The notes: generated by a model not told the origin, from the sequence alone. A stretch of DNA of 40,030 bases from an uncultured Chlorobiaceae bacterium (GCA_903871235.1 CAIQGA010000040.1:1-40030); one strand, 5' to 3'. Numbered from the stretch's first letter, positions 1-8,114 are shown. A program made the numbers and translations.

Positions 1-163
1 TGTACGAGGTTGGTTTTTCCAGGTCATTGAGTATCCTGCGCTCGCTGATGCCTGTTCTTGAACGAATCCACTCATCATTGGTCTCAAGCATGCGCTCGAG
101 GTCATGATTGCTCAGAATATTGGGTGGTAAATATTTGGCGGTTGCCGTAATTGCAGCTTTCAT
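1..163 (-). CDS. fabH: 3-oxoacyl-ACP synthase III, N-terminal part (runs off the left edge)
   Basis: KASIII condenses acetyl-CoA with malonyl-ACP to start type II fatty-acid synthesis in the cytoplasm. Only about 54 N-terminal residues are present. They read [14 protein letters not shown], then an N-D-E-W-I-x-x-R-T-G-I-x-E-R-R block, which is the characteristic FabH N-terminus; the catalytic Cys lies outside the window. The ATG at 161-163 is the only sensible start, because an in-frame TAG lies 9 bases upstream of it. No strong Shine-Dalgarno sequence is seen. It follows plsX by 101 bases on the same strand, giving the common rpmF-plsX-fabH order. Confidence 0.93.
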   Translation of the reverse strand, partial: MKAAITATAKYLPPNILSNHDLERMLETNDEWIRSRTGISERRILNDLEKPTSY

Positions 164-264
164 GCGTTCTATGCAGTTATTATCATGCAGAATAATACAA
201 AATTTGCCTTTGCTGTCTGGGATTTTCTCCCCTTGCTTTGCAGAGGGCTACAGGTAGAAACGTA

Positions 265-1290
265 CTATTTTTCTGACAGGACTTCCGCAATATGCTCGTT
301 GACCCGCCGTTCAATCATGTGTTCAGCCATGTAAATCATGTTCTTGATCGCCCTTGAAGAGGAGCGGCCATGACCGACAATGGAGATGCCATCAACGCCG
401 AGGAAGGGAACCCCTCCAAATTTTTCGACATCAAAAGGCTCAAACATCCCTTTGAAGAGTCCGGTTGTTAACGTTGCAATCTCGCAATCCATCTGGCCGG
501 ATAGAACCAGTTTTTCCAGTGAACGCTTGAAGAGTGTGCTCAAAAATTCAGGGATGCTTTCACCGAATTTCAGGATGGTGTTGCCTACAAGGCCGTCGCA
601 CACCACGATTGTGGCCTTTCCTTTCAGAATGTCGTTGCCCTCAATGTTGCCAAGGAAGGTTATTTTTCCTGCCTGGTCAGCCTCTTTCAGCAGCCAGTAG
701 GCCTGCTTGAGCGTCTCCGTCCCCTTGCCCTCCTCCTCTCCGATATTGAGCAGTCCGACCAGAGGGTTCTCTATTCCTGCGCCATAGCGCTGGTAGATGG
801 TCAGCATTTCGGCAAACTGGACAAGATTTTCAGGTTTGCAGTCAACATTTGCCCCCACATCAACAATATTGGTCAACCCCTCACCAAGACGCGGAAAATA
901 GGCGTAAATGGTGGGGCGAAGGACCCCTGGAATGCGGCCCAGCACAAAAAGAGAAGCGGCCATCTGTGCCCCGGTATTGCCAGCGCTGACAAAGGCATCA
1001 GCCTCTTTTGCCTTGCAGAGCTGCAACCCCTTGACAAGTGACGAATTCTGCTTTGTCTTAACGGCAGTGGCAGGAATATCTTCCATGGTGACCACTTCGG
1101 GAGCGTGCAGAAATCGCAGGTTAAGGGCACTGGTATCGCAGGCGGCAAGCAGCGGCTCAACTTTTTCAGACTGGCCGATAAGGACAATTTCAAACCTGTT
1201 ACCGCTCTCCTGCAAAGCCTGTACAACTCCCTCGATCACACAGGCGGGAGCGTGGTCACCGCCCATGGCGTCAACTACAATGGTCAACAT
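265..1290 (-). CDS. plsX: Phosphate acyltransferase PlsX
   Basis: PlsX converts acyl-ACP and phosphate to acyl-phosphate, the acyl donor for the first step of phospholipid synthesis. The 341-residue length is usual for the family. The N-terminus [11 protein letters not shown] is the family signature, and further blocks are present: S-A-G-N-T-G-A near residue 102, D-V-G-A-N-V-D-C-K near 143, and a C-terminal [13 protein letters not shown]. The start is ATG at 1288-1290. It lies 32 bases downstream of rpmF and is followed by fabH, so it probably belongs to one transcript running from the DUF177 gene. Confidence 0.96.
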   Translation of the reverse strand: MLTIVVDAMGGDHAPACVIEGVVQALQESGNRFEIVLIGQSEKVEPLLAACDTSALNLRFLHAPEVVTMEDIPATAVKTKQNSSLVKGLQLCKAKEADAFVSAGNTGAQMAASLFVLGRIPGVLRPTIYAYFPRLGEGLTNIVDVGANVDCKPENLVQFAEMLTIYQRYGAGIENPLVGLLNIGEEEGKGTETLKQAYWLLKEADQAGKITFLGNIEGNDILKGKATIVVCDGLVGNTILKFGESIPEFLSTLFKRSLEKLVLSGQMDCEIATLTTGLFKGMFEPFDVEKFGGVPFLGVDGISIVGHGRSSSRAIKNMIYMAEHMIERRVNEHIAEVLSEK

Positions 1291-1322
1291 GATGGGGTAT
1301 TTGTCTTGTTCTTGTTATTGAA

Positions 1323-1514
1323 TCAGCTCTTTGCCAATTTGTTGACAACACATCTGCCCCGGTAGTGGCCGCAATGGCGACATGCGCGGTGTGGAAGGGT
1401 CGGCTCGCCACAATTAGGGCAGTTGACCGTTGTGGCCGGCTTGGTGCGGGCATTGAACTGGGCACGTCTTTTATCCCGTCGGGATTTCGACATTTTGGCT
1501 TTTGGATTTGCCAT
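1323..1514 (-). CDS. rpmF: 50S ribosomal protein L32
   Basis: A small protein of the large ribosomal subunit, 63 residues. The N-terminus [19 protein letters not shown] is typical of L32. Cys32, Cys35, Cys45 and Cys48 form two CxxC pairs, so this is the zinc-binding version of L32 rather than a cysteine-free paralogue. It lies 23 bases downstream of the DUF177 gene and just upstream of plsX, the widespread arrangement that links ribosome and membrane-lipid production. Confidence 0.96.
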   Translation of the reverse strand: MANPKAKMSKSRRDKRRAQFNARTKPATTVNCPNCGEPTLPHRACRHCGHYRGRCVVNKLAKS

Positions 1515-1537
1515 AGCGGTACTCTTTTATAAGTCAG

Positions 1538-2068
1538 TTAACGATACTTGTCTTTCAGTTTTTCAAGAGACTCCTGCCACGGCGTTACGTTGCCAGGCTC
1601 AGGCTCCTCATTTTTTTCCATGCTTTCCTGGCTGCCGTAAAGCTTGCAATCAGGGTTATTCGTACAGGTTACCTTCATGGGCAACGAGAGCAGCAGTGTT
1701 TCGCAAACTTCTCCCGTAATGTCGATGGAGTCAGTGTTTCTATCGAGGCGAATGTACTCCTCATTTCCACCGTTATCCGATTCAGCATCAAAGAGATAGG
1801 AGAGTACGAGCGTCCCTGCCAGCTTTATTGCTACCGGCGCAAGACAGATGTCGCAGGTAAATTCGGCCACTGCTGAAGTGTTGATGGTGAGGGTTACCTC
1901 GTCATCACTTTTTTCAGCAACAACATTGACCTCTATCTTCCCTGTAAAACCGGCTTCAGCCAACTGCCGTCCCTTGAAATCAGCAGCTTTACAGGTGAAA
2001 TTGAACTCATTGGTACCCTCCGCAAGAGCACCCAGTCCAATCTCTATCAGCGATTTTTCTTTATGCAT
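1538..2068 (-). CDS. DUF177/YceD family protein
   Basis: A YceD (DUF177) protein; family members commonly sit directly upstream of rpmF, and the family has been linked to 23S rRNA maturation in other organisms. This 176-residue version has the family cysteine region (C-D-I-C-L-A-P) in the middle, then an acidic segment, then a C-terminal W-Q-E-S-L-E-K-L-K-D-K-Y-R that matches the usual ending. I chose ATG at 2066-2068. The frame extends to a TTG at 2104, which would add 12 residues that do not look conserved. It is first in the rpmF-plsX-fabH unit. The family assignment is firm; the role is inferred from the family and neighbours. Confidence 0.82.
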   Translation of the reverse strand: MHKEKSLIEIGLGALAEGTNEFNFTCKAADFKGRQLAEAGFTGKIEVNVVAEKSDDEVTLTINTSAVAEFTCDICLAPVAIKLAGTLVLSYLFDAESDNGGNEEYIRLDRNTDSIDITGEVCETLLLSLPMKVTCTNNPDCKLYGSQESMEKNEEPEPGNVTPWQESLEKLKDKYR

Positions 2069-2177
2069 AGACCATCTTTTCAGTAAAAGAGAACCAATGT
2101 ACAAAAATTATTATGGAAAATGAAAAGCGCTTGTGGCACAACTTTGAACAAAATGCACAAAAAAAGCCTGTTGGGAT

Positions 2178-2205
2178 TTGCATTTTCAAAAAACCGGTGT
2201 ATATT
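2178..2205 (+). promoter_or_regulatory. Predicted sigma70-type promoter of tRNA-Asn
   Basis: TTGCAT (2178-2183) and TATATT (2200-2205) are separated by 16 bases, placing a likely start near 2212, about 33 bases before the tRNA. This is a by-eye match to the -35/-10 consensus, with no experimental support. Confidence 0.5.
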
Positions 2206-2244
2206 AACACCCCATCAGCGAGATGTTGTGATGCTGATAGAGAT

Positions 2245-2316
2245 TCCGTGGTAGCTCAATGGTAGAGCATGCGACTGTTAATCGCAGGGTTGCAGGTTCG
2301 AGTCCTGCCCGCGGAG
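2245..2316 (+). tRNA. tRNA-Asn (anticodon GTT)
   Basis: A complete cloverleaf can be drawn. The acceptor stem TCCGTGG (2245-2251) pairs with CCGCGGA (2309-2315) with one G-T wobble, followed by discriminator G2316. The anticodon loop is CTGTTAA, giving anticodon GTT for asparagine. The T arm is GCAGG-TTCGAGT-CCTGC. The 3' CCA is not encoded, since the bases after the discriminator are CAC. A terminator follows at once, so this is probably a single-gene transcript. Confidence 0.95.
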
Positions 2317-2320
2317 CACA

Positions 2321-2361
2321 AAAAAAAGGCACTACACTTACAAGGTGTATTGCCTTTTTTC
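2321..2361 (+). terminator. Rho-independent terminator after tRNA-Asn
   Basis: AAAAAAGGCA (from 2321) pairs with TGCCTTTTTT (2351-2360). After a C/T mismatch, an inner TACAC/GTGTA stem extends it, and the structure ends in a T run. The A run on the left means it could also work in the opposite direction, but only the plus-strand tRNA ends here. Confidence 0.8.
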
Positions 2362-2402
2362 CGTTGTACCCACGCCAGCCCCCCCTTAGCCCATAAAAAT
2401 AA

Positions 2403-2627
2403 TCGAGGCTCCTGCTTAAATATCAGGCAATCCCTGACGCTGTTGCGACCCTTGGCTTAACGGATAAAATCCTTTCGACCGTTATTATCGGTAAATCTAC
2501 CAGTAAAATTTCTTTGTGGCAGCGCTTGAGGGGGCGCCACTCTTTTGTTGAAAGGTTGATTGCTGAATGCCGTGGGACCAGCGTTAGTGTGCTTGATACG
2601 ATGGGAGAGAGGTATCTCTTTTCGTAA
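2403..2627 (+). pseudogene. Possible relic of a KdpD-like sensor (Usp domain fragment)
   Basis: An open frame of 74 codons with no start codon, bounded by a TAA at 2400-2402 and a TAA at 2625-2627. Its translation contains T-V-I-I-G-K-S, then a W-Q-R-L-R-G-R segment, then F-V-E-R-L-I-A-E-C and a short terminal strand. This order resembles the end of the universal-stress-protein domain in KdpD-type histidine kinases (I-I-x-G-[KR], aromatic/basic stretch, [FV]-x-[DE]-R-L, terminal beta strand). No kinase domain follows. The rest of the 493-base gap between the tRNA terminator and the next gene (2362-2854) holds nothing else I recognise. The match is by eye and weak. Confidence 0.35.
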
Positions 2628-2854
2628 TTGCCCTGCAGGAGGGACATGAATGTTTCTGCATTGAGCGGCTCTGTTGAGCAGTTTTGCTTACCCTGATGAT
2701 TTCCGGTACATGGAACGTTTTAATGCCAGATATTCTTGATTGTTTCATCACAATTTCCCTTGAAGTGTTATTTTGTTCCTGTCCCTGTGTTCGTCTGTAA
2801 TTGAAAAAAAACAGTAATTATTTCTAATAATAAGAGATATTCTGGTGGAAGTGA

Positions 2855-3553
2855 ATGAATACTATGCTATCAGCATCAAGAGTTATCAGCCTTGTTCCGG
2901 CCTTGTTTCTTTTAACTTGTTCAGTGGCGGGATATGCTGCTGATGTTTCGTCAGTCACCGCCCTCAAAGCGTTAGATTCATCTACTGTCGGTGCGCCATC
3001 AATCCCGGCTGGATTTGTCAAGAGAGTTATTAAGAAAGGTGAGACACTTGCAAAGATATGTAACACGGATTCTACATCACGAATTCTTTTTATGAAAGTG
3101 AATCGGCTCGATGAACGGCACTTTCCCACAGGAAAAGAGGTGCTTGTGCCTGTTGATGTTGGCAAGGCGATGCTTTATTCGCCTGTACCAGCAACGATAG
3201 CCGACAGCAGGGGAGGACGTGAGATCAAAATTTTTCTTGATGCACAATATTTTGGAGCTTACGAGGGCGGAAAACTTCTTTTCTGGGGTCCGGTCTCCTC
3301 TGGCAAAAAACAGAAGCCTACACCTCCCGGAAAGTTTTTTGTGAATTACAAAGAGCGTTTCAGGCGCTCATTGAAGTATGAGAATGCCCCTATGCCGTTT
3401 TCAATAAATTTTAATAAAGGGTATTTCATGCATCAGCAGTCGCTTCCCGGTCGTCCTGCCTCACATGGTTGTGTCAGGCTTTTGCTGGTGGATGCCGAAC
3501 GTCTTTTTTTCTGGTTGCAGCGTAGTGACCCTGTCACGCTTGTCATGCACTGA
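2855..3553 (+). CDS. L,D-transpeptidase (YkuD family) with LysM-like segment
   Basis: A probable periplasmic cell-wall enzyme that forms or exchanges 3-3 peptide crosslinks, or attaches a protein to peptidoglycan. The 232 residues begin with a signal peptide (cleavage likely after A-G-Y-A, about residue 28). Residues 55-101 resemble a LysM peptidoglycan-binding domain (I-K-K-G-E-T-L, F-P-T-G-K-E-V-L-V-P). The YkuD domain follows from about 123 and ends in the catalytic motif H-Q-Q-S-L-P-G-R-P-A-S-H-G-C-V-R-L, with catalytic Cys206 and His204. A GGAAG sequence lies just upstream of the ATG at 2855. It appears to be a single gene; the attenuator-controlled leuA follows. Confidence 0.88.
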   Translation: MNTMLSASRVISLVPALFLLTCSVAGYAADVSSVTALKALDSSTVGAPSIPAGFVKRVIKKGETLAKICNTDSTSRILFMKVNRLDERHFPTGKEVLVPVDVGKAMLYSPVPATIADSRGGREIKIFLDAQYFGAYEGGKLLFWGPVSSGKKQKPTPPGKFFVNYKERFRRSLKYENAPMPFSINFNKGYFMHQQSLPGRPASHGCVRLLLVDAERLFFWLQRSDPVTLVMH

Positions 3554-3625
3554 ATATTTTTGAATCTCTCGAATCGGCAATTTGGGGTCACATTGCAGAA
3601 AGGCAAGAAAATGTTCCAGCCTGCA

Positions 3626-3653
3626 TTGTACGCATCGCTAATTTTTTTATTTT
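3626..3653 (+). promoter_or_regulatory. Predicted promoter of the leuA leader
   Basis: TTGTAC (3626-3631) and TATTTT (3648-3653) have a 16-base spacer, placing a start near 3660. That is a short distance before the leader ORF, as expected for an attenuated operon. It is a consensus match only, and neighbouring AT-rich sequence offers other -10 candidates. Confidence 0.4.
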
Positions 3654-3696
3654 CAGTAAAAGCTGTTAAATGATTTTTTTACTCTCTGTGCTGACC

Positions 3697-3783
3697 ATGC
3701 GTACAACGAATCACAAGAACCTCCTGATCTCGCTGGCCCTGCTGCTCCTTGGCGTGGTGGCTTTGGGGGGAGGTGCTCTTTAG
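3697..3783 (+). CDS. Leucine-rich leader peptide of leuA
   Basis: A 28-codon ORF with nine leucine codons. CTC CTG occurs at 3721-3726 and a run of four (CTG CTG CTC CTT) at 3739-3750, with Ile and two Val codons nearby. It ends at TAG 3781-3783, 31 bases before a strong terminator and 100 bases before leuA. An in-frame ATG at 3670 would extend it to 37 residues with three more leucines; no good ribosome-binding site favours either start. Leader peptides rich in the end-product amino acid control leu operons in other bacteria through ribosome stalling. A small membrane peptide is the alternative reading, because the stretch is hydrophobic, but the context argues for a leader. Confidence 0.7.
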   Translation: MRTTNHKNLLISLALLLLGVVALGGGAL

Positions 3784-3826
3784 TTCGTTTTTCAGCAAGC
3801 GAGAAAACACTGTTAAAGCCGCCACC
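3756..3826 (+). promoter_or_regulatory. Antiterminator pairing of the leuA attenuator
   Basis: GGTGGCTTT at 3756-3764, inside the leader ORF just after the Leu codon run, is identical to the 3' arm of the downstream terminator (3838-3846). Both can pair with the same segment, AAAGCCGCCACC at 3815-3826. A ribosome stalled at the earlier Leu codons would leave 3756-3764 free to take that arm and prevent termination. A ribosome that reads through would cover it and let the terminator form. The competing sequences are seen directly; the mechanism is inferred from known leu attenuators. Confidence 0.65.
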
Positions 3827-3849
3827 CTCCTGGGTCTGGTGGCTTTTTT
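3815..3849 (+). terminator. Attenuator terminator upstream of leuA
   Basis: GCCACC (3821-3826) pairs with GGTGGC (3838-3843), and flanking AAAGCC/GGCTTT pairing is possible. The loop is CTCCTGGGTCT and a run of six T residues follows. It lies between the leader peptide and leuA, so it must act as a conditional terminator rather than a gene end. Confidence 0.75.
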
Positions 3850-3882
3850 CGTTTAAAGGATACAAAAAGGAAGATGTGTGCA

Positions 3883-5565
3883 ATGAAAAAAATGAAGTAT
3901 CAAAAATACGCAACGTATCCTTCGGTTGCTATTTCCGAAAGGAGCTGGCCCGACAAGAGTATCACGAAAGCGCCGCTCTGGTGCAGTGTTGATCTTCGTG
4001 ACGGTAATCAGGCGCTTCCGGTACCGATGAGCGTTGAGGAGAAGGTCTCCATGTTCCAGCTTCTTGTTTCCATTGGATTCAAGGAGATTGAGGTTGGTTT
4101 TCCATCAGCTTCGGCGACCGAGTTTGCCTTTGTGCGCAGGCTGGTTGAGGAGCGTCTTATTCCTGATGATGTTACTATCCAGGTGCTGACCCAGGCGCGT
4201 GAGCACCTGATTCGCAAGACTTTCGATGCAATAAGCGGAGCGAAACATGCCATAGTGCATCTCTATAATTCGACATCGACTTTGCAGCGAAATGTGGTTT
4301 TTCGTAAAAACAAGGAGGAGATCAAGGCTCTTGCTGTCGCGGGGACGGCGCTTGTTCGTCGTCTGAAGGATGAGTGTGGCAATGCCGGGATCCGTTACGA
4401 GTACAGTCCTGAAAGTTTTACCGGCACGGAACTTGATTATGCGCTGGATGTCTGTCATGCGGTGATGGATGCCTGGGGAGCATCGAAGGATGAAAAAATC
4501 ATTTTGAATCTGCCCTCAACAGTTGAAATGTCGCAGCCAAACATTTATGCTGACCGCATTGAGTGGTTCTGCCGCAACATCAAGGCGCGGGATGCGGTCT
4601 TGATCAGTGTTCATGCTCATAATGACCGTGGTACTGCCGTGGCTACCGCTGAATTGGCGGTGATGGCCGGTGCCGATCGAGTTGAGGGAGCCTTGTTTGG
4701 TAATGGTGAGCGGTGTGGTAACATGGATATTGTCACCATGGCGCTGAACCTCTTCAGTCAGGGTGTCGATCCTGAACTCGATTTTTCTGATCTCCCCCGC
4801 ATACGTGAGGTCTATCACCGTTGTACTCGCATGGATGTTCACCCCCGTCATCCCTATTCGGGAGAGCTGGTCTATACCGCTTTTTCCGGTTCGCACCAAG
4901 ATGCAATCAGCAAGGGGATGAAGGCGCAGCCGCTCTCGCCCGGTGGTTTGTGGGCGGTGCCCTATCTGCCGATTGACCCTCAGGATGTTGGCTGCAACTA
5001 TGAGGCTATTGTCCGTATCAATAGTCAGTCCGGCAAGGGTGGTGTGGCCTGGGTGCTTGAAAAGGAGTATGGTCTCCAGATCCCGAAATGGATGCAGCCT
5101 GATTTTGCTGAAGCGGTACAGGCTGTGGCTGACACGACGGGTGTTGAGTTGTCGGTTGAGCAGATTCATGAGTTGTTTCATGCGGAGTATGTAAAACTTC
5201 GAGAGCCACTTTCCCTCAAAAAGTGCCAGATCAGTTGGGCTGATGAGGATCTTGAGCGCCTTGATGAAGAGGCAACAACCATAAGCTGTATCGTGCAGGG
5301 CAAGGAGAGGGAGTTCAGCTTTACGGCACAGGGGAATGGCCCTCTTGATGCTTTTGTCAAGGGATTTGTCAGGGAGAGCGGAGTGGATTTCAGTGTTGAT
5401 GATTATGCTGAGCACGCAATAGGCCACAGCGCAGGAGCCCTGGCCATAGCCTATATTAAAATTGGCTGCGCTGACGGACGGGTTTCCTACGGTGCCGGTA
5501 TTGATTCAAATATCAGCCTTGCCTCCATCAAGGCAACGGTCAGTGCGTTGAACAGGCTGCCTTGA
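3883..5565 (+). CDS. leuA: 2-isopropylmalate synthase (long, type 2 form)
   Basis: LeuA condenses 2-oxoisovalerate with acetyl-CoA, the first committed step of leucine synthesis, in the cytoplasm. The N-terminal R-S-W-P-D-K-S-I-T-K-A-P-L-W and D-L-R-D-G-N-Q-A-L blocks, the metal-binding H-A-H-N-D-R-G motif near residue 240, and a C-terminal LeuA-type regulatory domain (ending near Y-G-A-G-I-D-S-N-I) mark it as the longer type 2 LeuA also found in yeast and actinobacteria. I prefer ATG 3883, since AAGGAAG lies 9 bases upstream of it. ATG 3874 is in frame but overlaps that site. Expression is probably controlled by the leader/attenuator just upstream; feedback inhibition by leucine is expected from the C-terminal domain. 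Confidence 0.94.
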   Translation: MKKMKYQKYATYPSVAISERSWPDKSITKAPLWCSVDLRDGNQALPVPMSVEEKVSMFQLLVSIGFKEIEVGFPSASATEFAFVRRLVEERLIPDDVTIQVLTQAREHLIRKTFDAISGAKHAIVHLYNSTSTLQRNVVFRKNKEEIKALAVAGTALVRRLKDECGNAGIRYEYSPESFTGTELDYALDVCHAVMDAWGASKDEKIILNLPSTVEMSQPNIYADRIEWFCRNIKARDAVLISVHAHNDRGTAVATAELAVMAGADRVEGALFGNGERCGNMDIVTMALNLFSQGVDPELDFSDLPRIREVYHRCTRMDVHPRHPYSGELVYTAFSGSHQDAISKGMKAQPLSPGGLWAVPYLPIDPQDVGCNYEAIVRINSQSGKGGVAWVLEKEYGLQIPKWMQPDFAEAVQAVADTTGVELSVEQIHELFHAEYVKLREPLSLKKCQISWADEDLERLDEEATTISCIVQGKEREFSFTAQGNGPLDAFVKGFVRESGVDFSVDDYAEHAIGHSAGALAIAYIKIGCADGRVSYGAGIDSNISLASIKATVSALNRLP

Positions 5566-5704
5566 GTGACGGTATTCGAGCGGTATCATCTTTTTTTTTG
5601 CAGCATCTGCGTTTGAAGGGTGCGCGTAGCCTTTTTTTGTATCTTGGGGGAGTCGTGGATGTGGAATCTACCTCTTCCTCAACAGGTAACGCTCAAGGTT
5701 GAAC

Positions 5705-6592
5705 ATGGATAGTATGGATAACATCCTGATTAAATTTTATTTTTTCCTTCCGTTTCTTGCCATTTTTTTGAACGGGTGCGTTCGGCAATCCGAAACAGGG
5801 AAGCTGCCGGTTGTTGCCTCCATTGCGCCGCTTGCCTATTTTGCTGAAAGAATTGGGGGCGCTCATGTTGAAGTATCGGTGATGGTGCCACCAGGCGGAA
5901 ACCCTCACAGTTATGAGCCTTCTCCTCGTCAGATGGCCCGCTTGGGGGAGGCTGCACTTTTTATCAAGGCCGGTTCAGGTGTTGAGTTTGAGCTCGACTG
6001 GATGGATCGCTTTTTGTCGATCAGCCCGGCACTGAAGGTTTGCAATGGAGTCGAGGGTGTTCGCCTGCTGCGTGTCAAGCATGGTGGATGCTCGCATCAT
6101 GACGAGCCTTACGATCCTCATTACTGGCTCTCTGTGGCAAACGGTATTGTTATCGCAAAGAATGTTGAGCGTGCACTTGCTGCGCTTGATCCTTCACGAA
6201 GTGCCGAGTATGAGGCGAACTCTCAAAAGCTTCAGGCCGAGTTGCAGTTGCTTGACCGGGAGATTCAACAAAAGCTTTCCGGTGTAAAGAACCGGCGCTT
6301 TTTGGTTTTTCATCCCGCATGGGGCTACTACGCTGATTCCTTCCAGCTTGAACAGATTGCCGTCGAGGAGGAGGGCAAGACGCTCACACCTCGGCAGATG
6401 CAGCGTGTGATTGAAAAAGCCAAAGCGAACGATATCGGAATTGTTTTTGTTTCGCCACAGTTCAGTCGTTCCCAGGCAGAAACCATTGCGATGGAAATAG
6501 GCGGCAAGACCCGGAGTGTTGATCCTCTCTCATCTGATTATCAGGATAACCTCCGGCGTGCCACGAATGCCTTTCTTGAAACCATGCAATGA
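5705..6592 (+). CDS. Metal ABC transporter substrate-binding lipoprotein (ZnuA/TroA type)
   Basis: Cluster A-I binding protein that captures Zn, Mn or a similar divalent metal outside the inner membrane and hands it to the permease. The hydrophobic N-terminus ends in a lipobox L-N-G-C, with Cys25 as the lipidation site. Likely metal ligands are the His of G-N-P-H-S-Y-E-P-S, the His of D-P-H-Y-W-L-S, the His of F-H-P-A-W-G-Y-Y and the Asp of V-D-P-L-S. The His-rich loop before the second ligand is very short (H-H-D-E-P-Y-D), unlike long-loop ZnuA proteins. ATG 5705 has AAGG 6 bases upstream. It overlaps the next gene by 4 bases (ATGA). The metal cannot be told from sequence, and no Zur or MntR box is obvious. 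Confidence 0.88.
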   Translation: MDSMDNILIKFYFFLPFLAIFLNGCVRQSETGKLPVVASIAPLAYFAERIGGAHVEVSVMVPPGGNPHSYEPSPRQMARLGEAALFIKAGSGVEFELDWMDRFLSISPALKVCNGVEGVRLLRVKHGGCSHHDEPYDPHYWLSVANGIVIAKNVERALAALDPSRSAEYEANSQKLQAELQLLDREIQQKLSGVKNRRFLVFHPAWGYYADSFQLEQIAVEEEGKTLTPRQMQRVIEKAKANDIGIVFVSPQFSRSQAETIAMEIGGKTRSVDPLSSDYQDNLRRATNAFLETMQ

Positions 6593-7269
6593 GGACTGCC
6601 ATAATCGAATGTGACTGCCTCTCAGTTGATCTGGGCGGCGTAAGGGTGCTTGACGGGTTGACTCTGTCGGTTGGTGAAGGCGATTTTCTTGCTCTTGTTG
6701 GTCCGAACGGCGGGGGTAAAACGACGCTGCTCAGGGTGATTCTCGGCCTGGAGCGTTTTTCAGCAGGGAGCGCGAGGGTTTTTGGCGAATTGCCAGGATG
6801 CTCGCCGGGGCGTATCGGTTACGTGCCCCAGCGCCTTTTTTTTGATCGTGAGTTTCCTATCAGTGTCCGCGATCTGGTGCTGATGGGAAGGTTGTCGAAA
6901 AAAAAACTTTTTCAGCACTATAACCGTCTCGATAAAGAGAGGGTTGATGAGGCAATTTGTCTGGCCGGTCTTGAACGGCTGATTGAACGCCGGATAGGTG
7001 ATTTATCGGGTGGAGAGCTGCAGCGGGCACTCATTGCCCGGGCGCTTGCCGGAGAGCCGGAACTGCTTCTGCTCGATGAACCTACGGCAAGCATTGACCC
7101 ACAGATGAAAACCACCATTTACGATCTGATTGAGAAGTTGAAAGAGAGGCTCACCATTGTTCTGGTCACGCACGATACCGCACTTATAGGTCGTTACGTG
7201 ACAAAAGTTGCTACGTTGAATGTCACGCTTGAGCTGCATGAGCCGAATCCCGTTTTTCCGAACCATTGA
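6589..7269 (+). CDS. Metal ABC transporter ATPase (ZnuC type)
   Basis: The cytoplasmic ATP-hydrolysing subunit that powers import through the neighbouring permease, 226 residues. Walker A is G-P-N-G-G-G-K-T-T near residue 39, the ABC signature L-S-G-G-E-L-Q-R near 139, Walker B L-L-L-L-D-E-P-T near 158, and the switch His lies in V-T-H-D. The start overlaps the binding-protein stop (ATGA), and the permease follows within about 15 bases, so the three form one operon. Confidence 0.9.
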   Translation: MRTAIIECDCLSVDLGGVRVLDGLTLSVGEGDFLALVGPNGGGKTTLLRVILGLERFSAGSARVFGELPGCSPGRIGYVPQRLFFDREFPISVRDLVLMGRLSKKKLFQHYNRLDKERVDEAICLAGLERLIERRIGDLSGGELQRALIARALAGEPELLLLDEPTASIDPQMKTTIYDLIEKLKERLTIVLVTHDTALIGRYVTKVATLNVTLELHEPNPVFPNH

Positions 7270-7283
7270 TAAGTACGAACGGT

Positions 7284-8114
7284 ATGTTCCAGGAGATATT
7301 TGCTTTTGAATTCATGCGTAATGCCCTTCTTGCCGCTCTTCTCTCCAGTGTTGCCTGCGGTATCATCGGTACCTACGTGGTGGTGAAAAAGATCGGTTTT
7401 ATCAGCGGAGGTATAGCGCACACGGCCTTTGGTGGTGTCGGGGTTGGCTACTACCTTGGAATCAATCCGCTTCTCGGCGTTATCCCGTTCAGTCTGGCTG
7501 CGGCGGTGGCTATCGGCTTGTTGAGCAAAAAGGCAAAGGTTGCAGAGGATACGGCCATCGGAACCTTCTGGGCGCTCGGAATGGCGGTCGGGGTGATCTG
7601 TATCGGTCTTAAACCCGGCTATGCGCCCGATCTTTTCAGCTATCTCTTTGGCAATATTCTGACGGTTCCCACCGTTGATCTTTGGATGATCATGCTGCTC
7701 GATCTGCTGATTCTTGCCATCGTTTGGCTCCTCAGCAAGGAGTTTCTCGCCATCTCCTTTGATGAGGAGTATGCCGCCGTGTCGGGGTTGAAAACCACGG
7801 CACTCTATCTGCTGATGCTCTGTCTGATAGCCTTGACCGTCGTCGTTATGATGCGTGTGGTGGGTATTGTTATGGTGATAGCGCTTCTGACCATTCCTGC
7901 GGCCATTGCGCGGATGGTGAGCCGCAGCCTGCCCGGCATGATGCTCAGGGCAGTTTTGCTTTCGGCTTTTTTCAGCATTTGCGGCTTGTGGCTCTCTTTT
8001 CTGCTTGACGTTGCATCAGGAGCAACCATTATCCTTGTTGCCGGGTTTTGCTTTCTTCTGGCGCACGCATGGCGATTGTTCAGGCTTTCGACAAGCGTTC
8101 CTGGTTTATCATGA
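7284..8114 (+). CDS. Metal ABC transporter permease (ZnuB/TroC type)
   Basis: An ABC-3 family integral membrane permease with about eight hydrophobic segments, 276 residues from ATG 7284. Family landmarks are G-T-Y-V-V-V-K-K-I-G-F-I-S-G-G-I-A-H near residue 30 and F-D-E-E-Y-A-A-V-S-G-L, the cytoplasmic loop expected to contact the ATPase. A TTG at 7266 overlapping the ATPase stop (TTGA) could be a coupled start adding six residues, but the usual family N-terminus fits the ATG. Its last 35 bases overlap the 3' end of a gene on the opposite strand. Confidence 0.88.
   Translation: MFQEIFAFEFMRNALLAALLSSVACGIIGTYVVVKKIGFISGGIAHTAFGGVGVGYYLGINPLLGVIPFSLAAAVAIGLLSKKAKVAEDTAIGTFWALGMAVGVICIGLKPGYAPDLFSYLFGNILTVPTVDLWMIMLLDLLILAIVWLLSKEFLAISFDEEYAAVSGLKTTALYLLMLCLIALTVVVMMRVVGIVMVIALLTIPAAIARMVSRSLPGMMLRAVLLSAFFSICGLWLSFLLDVASGATIILVAGFCFLLAHAWRLFRLSTSVPGLS

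Noticed and set aside
4516-5427. Long minus-strand open frame (303 codons) opposite leuA
   Set aside because: It lies wholly within leuA, which has all its catalytic motifs. The antisense product matches no family and reflects the codon bias of the plus strand.
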